Assembly (NCBI RefSeq): GCF_023516715.1
Contig: NZ_JAMGSI010000001.1
Location: forward strand, 62,001 to 126,000
From: Akkermansia massiliensis
Lineage (GTDB): Bacteria; Verrucomicrobiota; Verrucomicrobiia; Verrucomicrobiales; Akkermansiaceae
Direction of reading: 5' to 3'
Length of the DNA stretch: 64,000 nt
Positions 36,297 through 45,413 of the stretch are shown piece after piece (within the stretch, counting starts at the first letter, position 1; the number at the start of each line of letters is the position of its first letter). Both the position numbers and the translations under genes were made by a program. The notes under the pieces are model-generated. The model worked only from the letters and a program-made list of their open reading frames with translations, had not been told where the DNA came from and made no database searches.

Positions 36297-36583
36297 TGAT
36301 GAAATTAATGACTTAAAAACGGCTTAGACTATTTCTCGCGGAGTCAAGTTCGATGTCGTTGACATCTTCTACGTTTATTTCCAATGAATTAATTTTCAAC
36401 AAACCGGGGGGGAGGAAGCGTGTTCCTCTTTTCAGGGGTTCATTTTTAGTTTAGTTATTTTTCAGCAGACTGGGCCGGTTTCGTTGAACTGGATCTGTAC
36501 CAGTGGCTCAGTCATCTTTTTTGCGCTCCTTGGCAATTAGACTTAACAATTGACTTTTTACGTGTTTATTTTACTATTTTTTT
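36297..36583. other. A+T-rich spacer with the promoter of the secreted-protein operon
   Basis: No gene is visible. A small inverted repeat GATGTC-gtt-GACATC lies at 36352-36366, and the promoter described below is at its end. Confidence 0.5.
36550..36577 (+). promoter_or_regulatory. Putative promoter, leaderless geometry
   Basis: TTGACT (36550-36555), a 16-base spacer and TACTAT (36572-36577). The ATG at 36584 is exactly seven bases past the -10 box, where transcription would begin. No Shine-Dalgarno sequence is present. Confidence 0.5.
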
Positions 36584-39085
36584 ATGTTTCTGATTGTTAG
36601 ATCTTATTTATTTATTTGGATCTATTGTTTTTTATACATGGGCATTCCTTCAAATGGCGGAGAATTGCCTGCTTGTCCAGCTTCCTTTATTACGTCTATC
36701 GTTTGCAACCGTTCAGGAGATATTTGGGTTGCGACGGAAGGGAAGGGATTGATGCGCTTGCCATACGGAGGGGAAAAATGGGAGCAGCAAAAAGGAAACG
36801 GGCTGCCTGATACAACAAATTTCTATGCTCTTCTCGAAGACAGGCAGGGGCGTATCTGGGTGGGGACAGACAATAAAGGAGTGGCTGTGTGGAATGGGAA
36901 ATCATGGCAACAGTACAACCAGTCAAATGCCTTGCCGGGGGAGAGGATCTTCGCCATGGCTGTATCTCCTGTCAGTGGAGATGTGGCTATTGCTACTTCC
37001 GGCGGCCTGACTGTTTATCAACCGGAAACGGAATCATGGAAAGATTACACAAGGGCGGAAGGTTTGCCGGAGGACCAGATTGCTTCTCTCTCCTTTGATC
37101 GAAAAGGAACTCTTTGGGCAGCTTTTCAAACTTCCGGAGTGGCTTCAGCAGAACCTTCCAACGGATATTCACGGTGGAATGTAGTGCAGACAAAGTGGTA
37201 TTGGGATACGCTGCAGAGAGTTCGCCAACCATTTGAAGCCAGAGGGAAAGGCCTGCCTTCAAATTTTTGCAACGCGATTTGTGCCGAATCGGGCTGGATT
37301 TGGGTAGGCACCAATTCCGGACTCGGGTACTCTAAAAATAAAACAGACTGGAACTTTCTGAGGGGCAGGGACTATGGGGCGAAAAATGAAGGACTATGGA
37401 AACCGGATGAGAAAACGTCTGTCCGGCATGCTCAAAAACTCTTGAAAATGAACCGTAGGGAAAACAATGACGATTCTCTTTTGCCGGAGGATTATATCAC
37501 CTGTTTTTATCCGTCTTCCCAAGGGATGTGGATAGGATTCAGGGAAAAGGGCGTTTCTTTTGTGCGGAAAAATTTACAAAAAATTCAGACTGTGGATATG
37601 CCCTGTGACGATGAAGTGGAAAAATTGGTCAGCGTGACCAGTTTTGCTTCTCTGCCGGATGGCAGCTTGTATGCCGGAACGTATGGAAAAGGATTATTGC
37701 ATTTGGGCCATGTAGAGAGAAAACGGATTTTCCCGTTGAATGATGTGAAGCATCCTTCTTTCCCGGGCATTGGACAACTGTCGGAACTTTTAAAAACCAG
37801 GACAGCAATTGATGGAATGAAAAAAACAAATCCCCCTGCAAAAGCCCTTTTCTGGTATGAAGACTGGGCTACCCGGGGCGACTGGTGCGAACGCTATGGA
37901 CGGAGTTACATGCTCCTGTGCGGAGCTGCCGGTCCTATGGGTTCCGTCCTTGAGGCTTTTGACAATGCATACAGATGCGAATCCGTCAAGGGTCCACACG
38001 TCAAAGTGGGTGAAAGCGGTGTATCCGGAAAAGTTATCTGGGAAAATGAACGGGGTGACGAAAACATCCTTTACTGCCCCATCAGCACGACCAGAACGCT
38101 TGCCCGGTGGAGTGACCGGGGAGAATCCGTAGACAGAGACTTTGACGGTCCGGACCTTGGCGTGCTGATTCAGGTTCCGGACAAAAAACAGCTCCTCTCC
38201 TTTTATTTTTATGATCCAACCCCGCTTGCCGACAATGATCTGGACAACAGCCTCAAGGATTACATACTCGAAATCAGAAAACTACCTGCCAATTTTGATT
38301 TTGACTCCTTCCTGGGACTTGGAAAAGAGGAGGAAGTTCAGGAAGAAGACTTATTCCGGGAACCTTCCTATGACGGGCTTAAGGATTACATACCCCTGCC
38401 TGTTCTGGCGCGAAGCAGGGTTAAATCATTTGCCGGATGTGGAGTTTACAAGAATTTCATCGTCGAAGGCTCAGGGTGGTACTACGTCAGAATATTGAAA
38501 AACTACTCAGTTTCTACAACCCTCAACGGAGTATTTATCTCATCCCTGGACGAAACGAAAATTGCTGTCGACAAACTCCTGGAAAGACTAAATCAAAAAT
38601 CATTCTACTATGGGCTTTGCATACCATCTCCCCCTCCTTTGAACTCCGAGCAGGCAAGTAAACTTTCTTCTAGCCTCTTAAAATTATGGGCTGCCAGCCA
38701 AGACATGAGGCTGTTAAACGGGAAAGAAATCTTCTCATCAAGAAAACTTGGAATTTATGCCTACAGACACCTTCTTGCTACCCAGGCTCCAGATGAAATC
38801 AAAAAGAACTGGAGATGGAGACTGAAAATATGGGAAACGGAGGACAGGAAGGACTTCCGGCAACAAATGAAAAAAGCGTGGGCCAGTTTGCAGGATACGG
38901 TCTATTTCTACAGATCTTCTGAATGGGCTACATTCGCGCCGGATACCACCATTCCCTTTTCAGTCGATGAAGTCAGAAAAATGTCCGCTTTGAAAATTGA
39001 TTGGAAACAGTATTTGCCGGGTTCAAACAAGAAACCGGAACTTGACGTTCAACAAATGAAAGAATGGTTAAAGAATAAAAAATAA
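36584..39085 (+). CDS. Secreted seven-bladed propeller protein with C-terminal unknown domains
   Basis: An 833-residue protein with a hydrophobic N-terminus (residues 2-18) that looks like a signal peptide. Residues 35-380 hold about seven repeats of the 'regulator propeller' type: GDIWVATEGKGL, GRIWVGTDNKGV, GDVAIATSGGL, GTLWAAFQTSGV, GWIWVGTNSGL, GMWIGFREKGV and GSLYAGTYGKGL. Two regions follow: one with EDWATRGDWCERYGRSYMLL (about 430-600), seen in planctomycete/verrucomicrobial secreted proteins as far as I recall, and a charged helical end. No histidine kinase part is present, unlike in hybrid sensors. Its stop codon overlaps the next start (TAATG). Lower GC than neighbours. Confidence 0.8.
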   Translation: MFLIVRSYLFIWIYCFLYMGIPSNGGELPACPASFITSIVCNRSGDIWVATEGKGLMRLPYGGEKWEQQKGNGLPDTTNFYALLEDRQGRIWVGTDNKGVAVWNGKSWQQYNQSNALPGERIFAMAVSPVSGDVAIATSGGLTVYQPETESWKDYTRAEGLPEDQIASLSFDRKGTLWAAFQTSGVASAEPSNGYSRWNVVQTKWYWDTLQRVRQPFEARGKGLPSNFCNAICAESGWIWVGTNSGLGYSKNKTDWNFLRGRDYGAKNEGLWKPDEKTSVRHAQKLLKMNRRENNDDSLLPEDYITCFYPSSQGMWIGFREKGVSFVRKNLQKIQTVDMPCDDEVEKLVSVTSFASLPDGSLYAGTYGKGLLHLGHVERKRIFPLNDVKHPSFPGIGQLSELLKTRTAIDGMKKTNPPAKALFWYEDWATRGDWCERYGRSYMLLCGAAGPMGSVLEAFDNAYRCESVKGPHVKVGESGVSGKVIWENERGDENILYCPISTTRTLARWSDRGESVDRDFDGPDLGVLIQVPDKKQLLSFYFYDPTPLADNDLDNSLKDYILEIRKLPANFDFDSFLGLGKEEEVQEEDLFREPSYDGLKDYIPLPVLARSRVKSFAGCGVYKNFIVEGSGWYYVRILKNYSVSTTLNGVFISSLDETKIAVDKLLERLNQKSFYYGLCIPSPPPLNSEQASKLSSSLLKLWAASQDMRLLNGKEIFSSRKLGIYAYRHLLATQAPDEIKKNWRWRLKIWETEDRKDFRQQMKKAWASLQDTVYFYRSSEWATFAPDTTIPFSVDEVRKMSALKIDWKQYLPGSNKKPELDVQQMKEWLKNKK

Positions 39086-40530
39086 TGAGCATTAAATTAT
39101 TTACTGCCATCTTCTTGCCGGCATTACTGTTTCATCTGATGCCGTTACACGCGGCGGAGGATTACAAGTGCGAAGTAAAAATAACTCCTGGCGAGAATGT
39201 CGCCATGTCCGAAGATGGGGATAAAGCCATACTGGACAAGCAGGAAGGCAAAGTTTACAAATTTAAAGCTGTTGCCAAATTTACTCCTGACTCAGAACAG
39301 GAATGGGTAGAATACCGATATGGTAAAACAAGAAAGTATATATGGGAACCTGCGCCAATCATGACGAGCGACCCTCCCAGGGGAAAGGGAGGATTTTCTT
39401 CTACGGGAATTTGCTCTCCCAGTGAAGAATACTGGGGAACTGAATTCAAGGTCAAAGTTAAGGTGAACATGGGGGTGGTCGGTCCAAAGAGAAAAAGAGA
39501 GGTGGCCGAAGATGAAATGGATGCCATAGCTCCGTTAATTCAAATACAGTTCGCCAAGTTCAGGGAAAATGCCGGGGGCAATGGTTTCACCATTCACGAT
39601 CAATTCAGAGGGAAGCCTGTTCCGGTTCCGGAATTCAAAAGGGAGGATAAAACACCGGATGACGATAAATCACCCGTAGGGTACTATGCAGGGGATATTC
39701 CTTCCTTTACTGTCACCTTCAAGGCGCTGCCGGACTCCATGAAAACAATCAAGGCAACGTGCACCGACGGAATATTTGCCTCTGAAGCAACTGAATTGTC
39801 CATTGCCAATGGAAAAGCCGAGGGTGTCGTCACCGCCAAGGAAGCCGTGGAGAGAAAATGCCGGGGACGCGCAGAAAATGCATCCTGGAGTTTCTCTGTT
39901 CTGGGAGTGAAGTTATCCGCCAAGGAACAAATGACCATCAGCAAATGCTATGTTCTTCTTGACAGGGGTAATCTGGACAAGCCTTGGAAAACCCTGCTGA
40001 AAACAGCTTTTGGGAAGTGGAACTTCAGCGGAGCGACCACCCATGATCAGCTTATGGACAGGCTTAGTCGCGGTATATCCAACAGTGCTTCTTATTACGA
40101 TGAATGGAACCCGGAAGTGGGAAAAACCGGCTCCCTGTATGTGGATCAGAAACAAAACCCCATGCCCTTGTCGGTAGCCGGAATGGTAGATGCCATCGAC
40201 AAAGGAACGGCAAAAATCATCTGTGTGGAAGCTGCCGGTCTTATGGAATATTCTGCGTCGGTTCTCGGCTCGGGCGGAGTCAGTTCCAGAGGAGTCGGGT
40301 GGACGGAAACTAGAAAAACAACAAACGCACAAGGACAGGAGGAGACAAAATCCTGGCGCTCCGGCCATGCCTGGTGCCTTTATGGAGGTAAAGTACATAA
40401 CCCTGTTCCCTACAATGCAGGTCCTACCAACAAATCGGAAAGTGATTACATAAAAGACGATTTGAAATCCGATGAAAACAGGAGTAATTTTACCGAACCT
40501 GGCGGCTGCTACTTCTCATTTAACAAATAA
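39085..40530 (+). CDS. Secreted protein with a transglutaminase-like C-terminal domain
   Basis: A 481-residue protein with a signal peptide (MSIKLFTAIFLPALLFHLMPLHA). The N-terminal two thirds are beta-rich and unrecognised. The last 110 residues carry a possible cysteine-hydrolase core: Cys380 in KIICVEAAGLMEYSASVLG, His428 in SGHAWCLYGG, and Asn439 in VHNP. The order, the spacing and the His-Ala-Trp motif fit the transglutaminase-like fold, where an Asp or Asn completes the triad. The function could be peptide cleavage or crosslinking outside the cell. It shares one base with the preceding gene, so translation is coupled. Confidence 0.72.
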   Translation: MSIKLFTAIFLPALLFHLMPLHAAEDYKCEVKITPGENVAMSEDGDKAILDKQEGKVYKFKAVAKFTPDSEQEWVEYRYGKTRKYIWEPAPIMTSDPPRGKGGFSSTGICSPSEEYWGTEFKVKVKVNMGVVGPKRKREVAEDEMDAIAPLIQIQFAKFRENAGGNGFTIHDQFRGKPVPVPEFKREDKTPDDDKSPVGYYAGDIPSFTVTFKALPDSMKTIKATCTDGIFASEATELSIANGKAEGVVTAKEAVERKCRGRAENASWSFSVLGVKLSAKEQMTISKCYVLLDRGNLDKPWKTLLKTAFGKWNFSGATTHDQLMDRLSRGISNSASYYDEWNPEVGKTGSLYVDQKQNPMPLSVAGMVDAIDKGTAKIICVEAAGLMEYSASVLGSGGVSSRGVGWTETRKTTNAQGQEETKSWRSGHAWCLYGGKVHNPVPYNAGPTNKSESDYIKDDLKSDENRSNFTEPGGCYFSFNK

Positions 40531-40535
40531 CCATC

Positions 40536-41963
40536 ATGACTTGCACGCACAGTATGAAAATTCTCCCCTTTTTCTTCATTGCCGTAACCCTCATAGGGCA
40601 GATTCTTCATGGGGCGCCTGTTGCAGGGAATGACCTGTATCCCGGCCAAACAGTCTGGGAAATAAAACCGGCCGCAGTATGGAACCAGACCACCATAAAA
40701 TCCAATCCTGCTGAGCGCAAGGCCCGTCTGTATAACCTGTATGAGGAAATTAAACCAGGCGGGAATCCTGTTCCTGGACAGTCCGAGGCGGCAAAAGACA
40801 TGGAAGGGCTCAATATATCTCAGTACTACCTGGGATGGGACTATGAGCAGAATTACTGGGTCATTGTCGATATCATGGGAAACGTCTACATGGCCGTCAA
40901 AATGTTCTACTCCCCAAACCCCGTCTACAGTCGTCAGAAAGCAGTAGATGAAATGCTTGTCTCACAAAAACAGGGACCTCCGGTCAACCGTAACCGTGAA
41001 TACCGATGGACCATGTTTGGTGACGGTATAAAAATGGCATTTCTGCAAGTCCCGTTTATTTTAGACGAAGATAAAAAATTATGTGGGGAATTCTTTGCAG
41101 AACAGGAGGGGTTTTCCCTCATTGCCGCTGACCACTGGTTCTTTCCGCTTATTAGAAAAGAGCTTAAGGATAAAGAACTTTTTGAAATATCAGAGACCAT
41201 ACTCGCCGCACTTAATGGAAAACGCCAATTCGGGTATTTTCCGAAAAGGACGCGGCAGGCGGTGAAAAAGTGGAAGGATATTTCAAAGATGCCTTATCAA
41301 AAGAGGACCAGGCATGAAGAAGAATTAAGGAAATTAACAAAAGGCATGCCCGAGGGCTTATACGACAGGATTGATCGGAATGCTCGTGAGCTGCAACGGA
41401 ATGATAATATTCTCAACCTGAATATGCCGGACGGGAACGAAGACAAGGGGCCTGAAATGATACCCAATATTAATAGCGGCATCGGAACGGTGCGCTGGCT
41501 CAAGAAGCACGTAAATATCCCTTTTATTGCGGAAAAAGGTCATGACGAATCTCATATCAACGGATGTTCCGGTACTTTTAGCGTGAACAAGAATGGACGG
41601 GATTATCCCGTCACCTACACGATTCTGCATCTTCATACGAAAGACCAGGCCTTGAGAGCGATGTTCGCGATGCAGGCGGAGCAATCAAAACAACTTATCA
41701 AGCCGGATATCCTGAAAAAAATCCTGCAGGTACATCCCGGTCTGGTGGGAGATTACGATGTCTGCCTCAAACCGGTAATCAATGAATTGGGAGTCCCCGT
41801 ACCCCAGGGAGAATACTCCTCAATTAGTTTCATACGGGGTAATACGGCCGTTATGCTGAAAAACGAGACGATGGATATTTCCGTTTTGCCATTGGCAAAA
41901 CAAATGGACGAAGCTTTGCTTAAGAATATGCAGTTGTTCATGAAACCCGAAGAAACACGGTAG
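40536..41963 (+). CDS. Secreted protein of unknown function
   Basis: A 475-residue protein; Met7 (40554) gives a cleaner signal peptide (MKILPFFFIAVTLIGQILHG). No known domain was recognised. The first half has an aromatic-rich stretch (YYLGWDYEQNYWVIVDIMG). The middle is basic and helical (about 225-290), and the end is a mixed alpha/beta part with two cysteines (INGCSGTF and YDVCLK). It follows the transglutaminase-like gene by 5 bp in the same lower-GC operon. The three proteins probably work together outside the cytoplasm. No terminator was found after it. Confidence 0.7.
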   Translation: MTCTHSMKILPFFFIAVTLIGQILHGAPVAGNDLYPGQTVWEIKPAAVWNQTTIKSNPAERKARLYNLYEEIKPGGNPVPGQSEAAKDMEGLNISQYYLGWDYEQNYWVIVDIMGNVYMAVKMFYSPNPVYSRQKAVDEMLVSQKQGPPVNRNREYRWTMFGDGIKMAFLQVPFILDEDKKLCGEFFAEQEGFSLIAADHWFFPLIRKELKDKELFEISETILAALNGKRQFGYFPKRTRQAVKKWKDISKMPYQKRTRHEEELRKLTKGMPEGLYDRIDRNARELQRNDNILNLNMPDGNEDKGPEMIPNINSGIGTVRWLKKHVNIPFIAEKGHDESHINGCSGTFSVNKNGRDYPVTYTILHLHTKDQALRAMFAMQAEQSKQLIKPDILKKILQVHPGLVGDYDVCLKPVINELGVPVPQGEYSSISFIRGNTAVMLKNETMDISVLPLAKQMDEALLKNMQLFMKPEETR

Positions 41964-42642
41964 GTTTCTTGTGATTGAAATTTAATTGCTTAGCGAATAT
42001 TGGCAAAATAGCTCAAGTTTGGAAGTGCGTCGATTGGTGATTCGAGTCCGGGTAATGGGAAGAAGCGCCAAAGAAATAACGCAGCCCTATGATGTTAAAA
42101 GGAACCACTTTATACAATCTGCCCAAACGATGCAGGGAAATAGGGAAGTGTAACCGCATTTCCCAGGTTGTAACCCGGTTCCGGATTCAGAAGGGCTTTT
42201 AGTTGCGGAAAAACTTGTCTGATGCCCGCTCTTTTTCCTGATGCCGTTGCCGTTATGGGTAACTTGAGAAGTGACAGGGATTGATGAAATGATGCGATTA
42301 GTGGGAACCGGCAGTGCTTTATCTTTTTTAGAGTCCTGCCTTGACTCCCATGGAGGAAATGTGGTCCAGGGTTAATTTTTTGTGTGTCAAGCCAAAGCTT
42401 GTTCCCGGTGTTGTTGAGGGGAGTTTTACCTGCTTTTTTTCTGCTATTCGCATGAAGACATTCCTGAGCGGTTCAAACATGATGGTTATTCTTGGTTATA
42501 GTTAATTTGCTGTAAAGCGTATCAAGTCTTCGTGCAGCGGGAACGGCTCCGTTCCCTTTTCAATGTTGATGGGTTGACGTGAAAAGGCTTTCCGTTTTTG
42601 AAGGATGGTTGACAGGGGAATCTGGCGCGGTAGAGTGGTTTC
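41964..42642. other. Gene-free stretch of about 680 bp with a tRNA-like remnant
   Basis: No convincing gene. At 42009-42029 TAGCTCAAGTTTGGAAGTGCG resembles a tRNA D arm, and at 42036-42049 GGTGATTCGAGTCC resembles a T arm, but the anticodon arm is missing between them. The ispG promoter is at the end. Confidence 0.5.
42609..42636 (+). promoter_or_regulatory. Putative ispG promoter, leaderless geometry
   Basis: TTGACA (42609-42614), a 16-base spacer and TAGAGT (42631-42636). The ATG at 42643 lies where transcription should start. Confidence 0.55.
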
Positions 42643-44403
42643 ATGCAGTCTTCCTATTGTCCGAGTCCTTACCGTTATACGCGCCGCGTGACCCGTGAAG
42701 TCATGGTGGGGGATGTGGGGGTGGGCGGCTCCAATCCCATCCGGGTCCAGTCCATGCTGACGTCCGATACGCGGGATACGGATGCCTGCGTGAAGGAGGC
42801 TCTGGAATTGGCCGCGGCGGGGTGCGAGATTATCCGCCTGACCGCCCAGACCAAGGCGTATGCGGCCAATCTGGAGAATATTTCCCGTGAATTGCGCGCG
42901 GCGGGTTGCCATGTGCCGCTGGTGGCTGATATTCATTTCAAGCCGGACGCCGCCATGGAGGCCGCCAAGTGGGTGGAGAAGATACGCATTAATCCTGGCA
43001 ATTTCATCGACAAGAAGAAGTTTGAAGTGAGGGAGTATTCGGACGCCGAATACCGTGAGGAACTGGACCGCCTGAGGGAGGAGTTTACGCCCCTGGTGCT
43101 GTTTTGCCGGGAGCATGGCCGCGCGATGCGCATCGGGTCCAACCACGGCTCCCTGTCCGACCGCATTCTGAACCGCTTTGGCGATACGCCGGAGGGGATG
43201 GTGGAGAGCGCGATTGAGTTTGCTCAGATTGCCCGGGACTTGGATTACCATTCCCTGGTGTTTTCCATGAAGGCTTCCAACGTGAAGGTGATGGTGGCCG
43301 CCTACCGCCTGCTGGTGGAACGCATGAATGCCTTGGGGCCGGACTGGAATTATCCCATTCATCTGGGGGTGACGGAAGCCGGGGGCGGAGAGGACGGCCG
43401 CATCAAGAGCGCGGTGGGCATCGGGTCCCTGCTGACGGACGGCATTGGGGATACCCTGCGCGTTTCCCTGACGGAGGACGCCGTGCGGGAAGTGCCTGTG
43501 GCCTACCGCCTGTCCAATCCGTTCCAGCCGTCGGAGCGTTCCGATGATCCCGTTTCTTCCTTCCCCGAACCGGAGTTGAGCTATGATCCCCTGAAGTTTT
43601 CCAAAAGGCAGGGAGGGCTGGCGATGTGTTACGGGGTGCGCCTGGGCTGGGAGCAGCCCGTGCGCGTGGTGGTGCCGGATGCGGGGTTTTACGCCCTCCA
43701 GACGGAACGGGATGCGATGGGGGACATGATGCCGGAGCTGGCCTTCGGCCAACTGGAGGCCATTGAGGTGGACCCCCGCTGCGGTGACGAGCTGGAGCCG
43801 CTGAAGGAACTGGCCGAACCGTCCGTTGTCACCGTGAAGAACGGCCTGGACATGGAACCCGTGTATGCGTTCCGCCTTCTGGCTTCCCGCATGGAAGACA
43901 GGCACCTGATTCTGCTGAAGGATACGCTGATGCCCGGTTCCGTTTCCGATGAGGACGTGCCGCTGGTGGCCGCCCGCAATATCGGCTCCCTGCTGAGCGA
44001 CGGCATTGGAGATGCCGTGCTGATTCAGGGGGAATCGGATCCCCGGCTGGCTTCCTTCCTGGGATTCAATATTTTGCAGGCTACGGGGACGCGCCTGACG
44101 CGTGCGGATTACGTTTCCTGCCCGTCCTGCGGACGCACCTTGTACAATATTCAGGAGGCGACGGCCCGCATCCGGAAGGCTACGGAGCATTTGAAGGGCG
44201 TGAGGATTGCCGTGATGGGGTGCATCGTGAACGGTCCCGGCGAGATGGCGGACGCCGATTTCGGCTATGTGGGCGGCGCGCCGAACAAGATCAACCTGTA
44301 CGTGAAGCACACCCCCGTCAAGTTCAACATTCCCCAGGAGGAGGCCGTGGAGCGGCTGGTGGACCTGATCAAGGAGTACGGGCGGTGGGTGAACCCCAAG
44401 TGA
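42643..44403 (+). CDS. ispG: 4-hydroxy-3-methylbut-2-enyl diphosphate synthase, long form
   Basis: A 586-residue enzyme of the MEP isoprenoid pathway. The N-terminal TIM barrel is clear (NPIRVQSMLTSDTRDTDACV, PLVADIHFKPDAA, KIRINPGNF, MRIGSNHGSLSDR). The C-terminal iron-sulfur domain has the cluster cysteines in SCPSCGRTLYNIQ and AVMGCIVNGPGEM. Between them is an insert of roughly 200 residues (about 290-490), as in plants, Chlamydiae and Bacteroidetes, which is why it exceeds the 370 residues of E. coli. It starts a transcript with the downstream SDR gene, 30 bp away. Confidence 0.97.
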   Translation: MQSSYCPSPYRYTRRVTREVMVGDVGVGGSNPIRVQSMLTSDTRDTDACVKEALELAAAGCEIIRLTAQTKAYAANLENISRELRAAGCHVPLVADIHFKPDAAMEAAKWVEKIRINPGNFIDKKKFEVREYSDAEYREELDRLREEFTPLVLFCREHGRAMRIGSNHGSLSDRILNRFGDTPEGMVESAIEFAQIARDLDYHSLVFSMKASNVKVMVAAYRLLVERMNALGPDWNYPIHLGVTEAGGGEDGRIKSAVGIGSLLTDGIGDTLRVSLTEDAVREVPVAYRLSNPFQPSERSDDPVSSFPEPELSYDPLKFSKRQGGLAMCYGVRLGWEQPVRVVVPDAGFYALQTERDAMGDMMPELAFGQLEAIEVDPRCGDELEPLKELAEPSVVTVKNGLDMEPVYAFRLLASRMEDRHLILLKDTLMPGSVSDEDVPLVAARNIGSLLSDGIGDAVLIQGESDPRLASFLGFNILQATGTRLTRADYVSCPSCGRTLYNIQEATARIRKATEHLKGVRIAVMGCIVNGPGEMADADFGYVGGAPNKINLYVKHTPVKFNIPQEEAVERLVDLIKEYGRWVNPK

Positions 44404-44433
44404 GGCTTTTAACGATTCCGGAGAGGTTCCAGC

Positions 44434-45084
44434 ATGGGAAGGATGTTTATCAGCGGCGGCCACGGCGGTTTGGCGCGGGCTGCCGTGGAGTGTTTTACCG
44501 CCGCAGGATGGGAGGCGGATGCTCCGTCACACGCTGAACTGGACGTAGGGAACCGTTCCGCCGTGCGCCGCTGGTTTGACGAACATGCTCCGTATGACCT
44601 GGCGGTGTGCGCCGCCGGAATTACCAGAGACAGGCCATTCCTGAAACAGACGGAGAAGGAGTGGGACGAGGTGATGAACGTGAATGTGACGGGAGCCGCC
44701 TGGTGCGCCCGCTGTGCCGCCGCAGCCATGGCGAGGGAGAAGCGGGAGGGGCAGGTGGTAATGGTGGGTTCTTATGCGGCGCTTCGCCCGGCTCCGTCCC
44801 AGGCGGCCTATGCCGCTTCCAAGTCTGCGCTGGAAGGCTTGGTGAAGAGCCTGGCGCGGGAATGGGGAAAGGAGGGAATACGCGTTAATCTGGTGCTGCC
44901 GGGGTTCATGCTGACGGAGATGACGGCCGGGTTGAGGGAGAGCGTGAAGGAGTCTGCTTTGTCCAGGCATGTTCTGGGCAGGTTTAATACGCCGGAGCAG
45001 GCCGCGGCGTTTATTCTGTTTTTGCAGGAAGTCCTCACGGCAGCCTCCGGGCAGGTGTTCGATTTGGATAGCCGGATTGCCTGA
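44434..45084 (+). CDS. Short-chain dehydrogenase/reductase (FabG-like)
   Basis: A 216-residue SDR, shorter than the usual 240-250. The cofactor motif is reduced to ISGGHGGLA near the start. NVNVTGAAW, the catalytic serine in VMVGSYAALRPAPSQ, and YAASKSALEGLVKSLA (Tyr-x3-Lys) are present, and GIRVNLVLPGF follows. It may reduce a 3-oxoacyl-ACP or another carbonyl; the true fatty-acid fabG cannot be distinguished by eye. It lies 30 bp after ispG in the same direction. Confidence 0.88.
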   Translation: MGRMFISGGHGGLARAAVECFTAAGWEADAPSHAELDVGNRSAVRRWFDEHAPYDLAVCAAGITRDRPFLKQTEKEWDEVMNVNVTGAAWCARCAAAAMAREKREGQVVMVGSYAALRPAPSQAAYAASKSALEGLVKSLAREWGKEGIRVNLVLPGFMLTEMTAGLRESVKESALSRHVLGRFNTPEQAAAFILFLQEVLTAASGQVFDLDSRIA

Positions 45085-45093
45085 TCATGGGCA

Positions 45094-45110
45094 GCGGATT
45101 TCTTATCCGC
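45094..45110 (+). terminator. Hairpin after the SDR gene
   Basis: GCGGAT-ttctt-ATCCGC followed by GTTTTC, ten bases past the SDR stop. It may terminate the ispG-SDR transcript, although the T run is short. Confidence 0.5.
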
Positions 45111-45400
45111 GTTTTCATCAATGATGGAAAGGTTTTCCGAAAGAAAAGCCTTTCTTCACAGGGATGCAGCATGATACGCCATGTGTAAAAAGAATAGGAA
45201 ATCCCTGGGAACAAGGGCCTCCCGGTCCTTGAAAAGATATATGAACAGGAGGATATGCCGCTTTCTCACTCCTGGGATTTTATGCTTTATCCGAAAGCCG
45301 GAAGCCTGCCGTTCCCGGCGGAATACCCTTAAACCAGCGGAGGTTTTTTCTCAAATACTTTTCCCTCAAGCTTGGAACTTGACCACGGATAAGAAATCCG
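45095..45400. repeat. Perfect 15-bp inverted repeat pair
   Basis: CGGATTTCTTATCCG at 45095-45109 and its exact reverse complement CGGATAAGAAATCCG at 45386-45400. The segment between holds no convincing gene. The second copy lies between the possible -35 and the start codon of the acyltransferase. Confidence 0.7.
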
Positions 45401-45409
45401 TTGAAATAT
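45379..45409 (+). promoter_or_regulatory. Putative promoter of the acyltransferase gene
   Basis: TTGACC (45379-45384) begins 35 nt before the ATG. A weak AAATAT lies at 45404-45409. One arm of the inverted repeat sits between them and could act as an operator. Confidence 0.3.
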
Positions 45410-45413
45410 CCCC

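Noticed and set aside
42502-44463. Minus-strand open frame of 653 codons
   Set aside because: Antisense of ispG.
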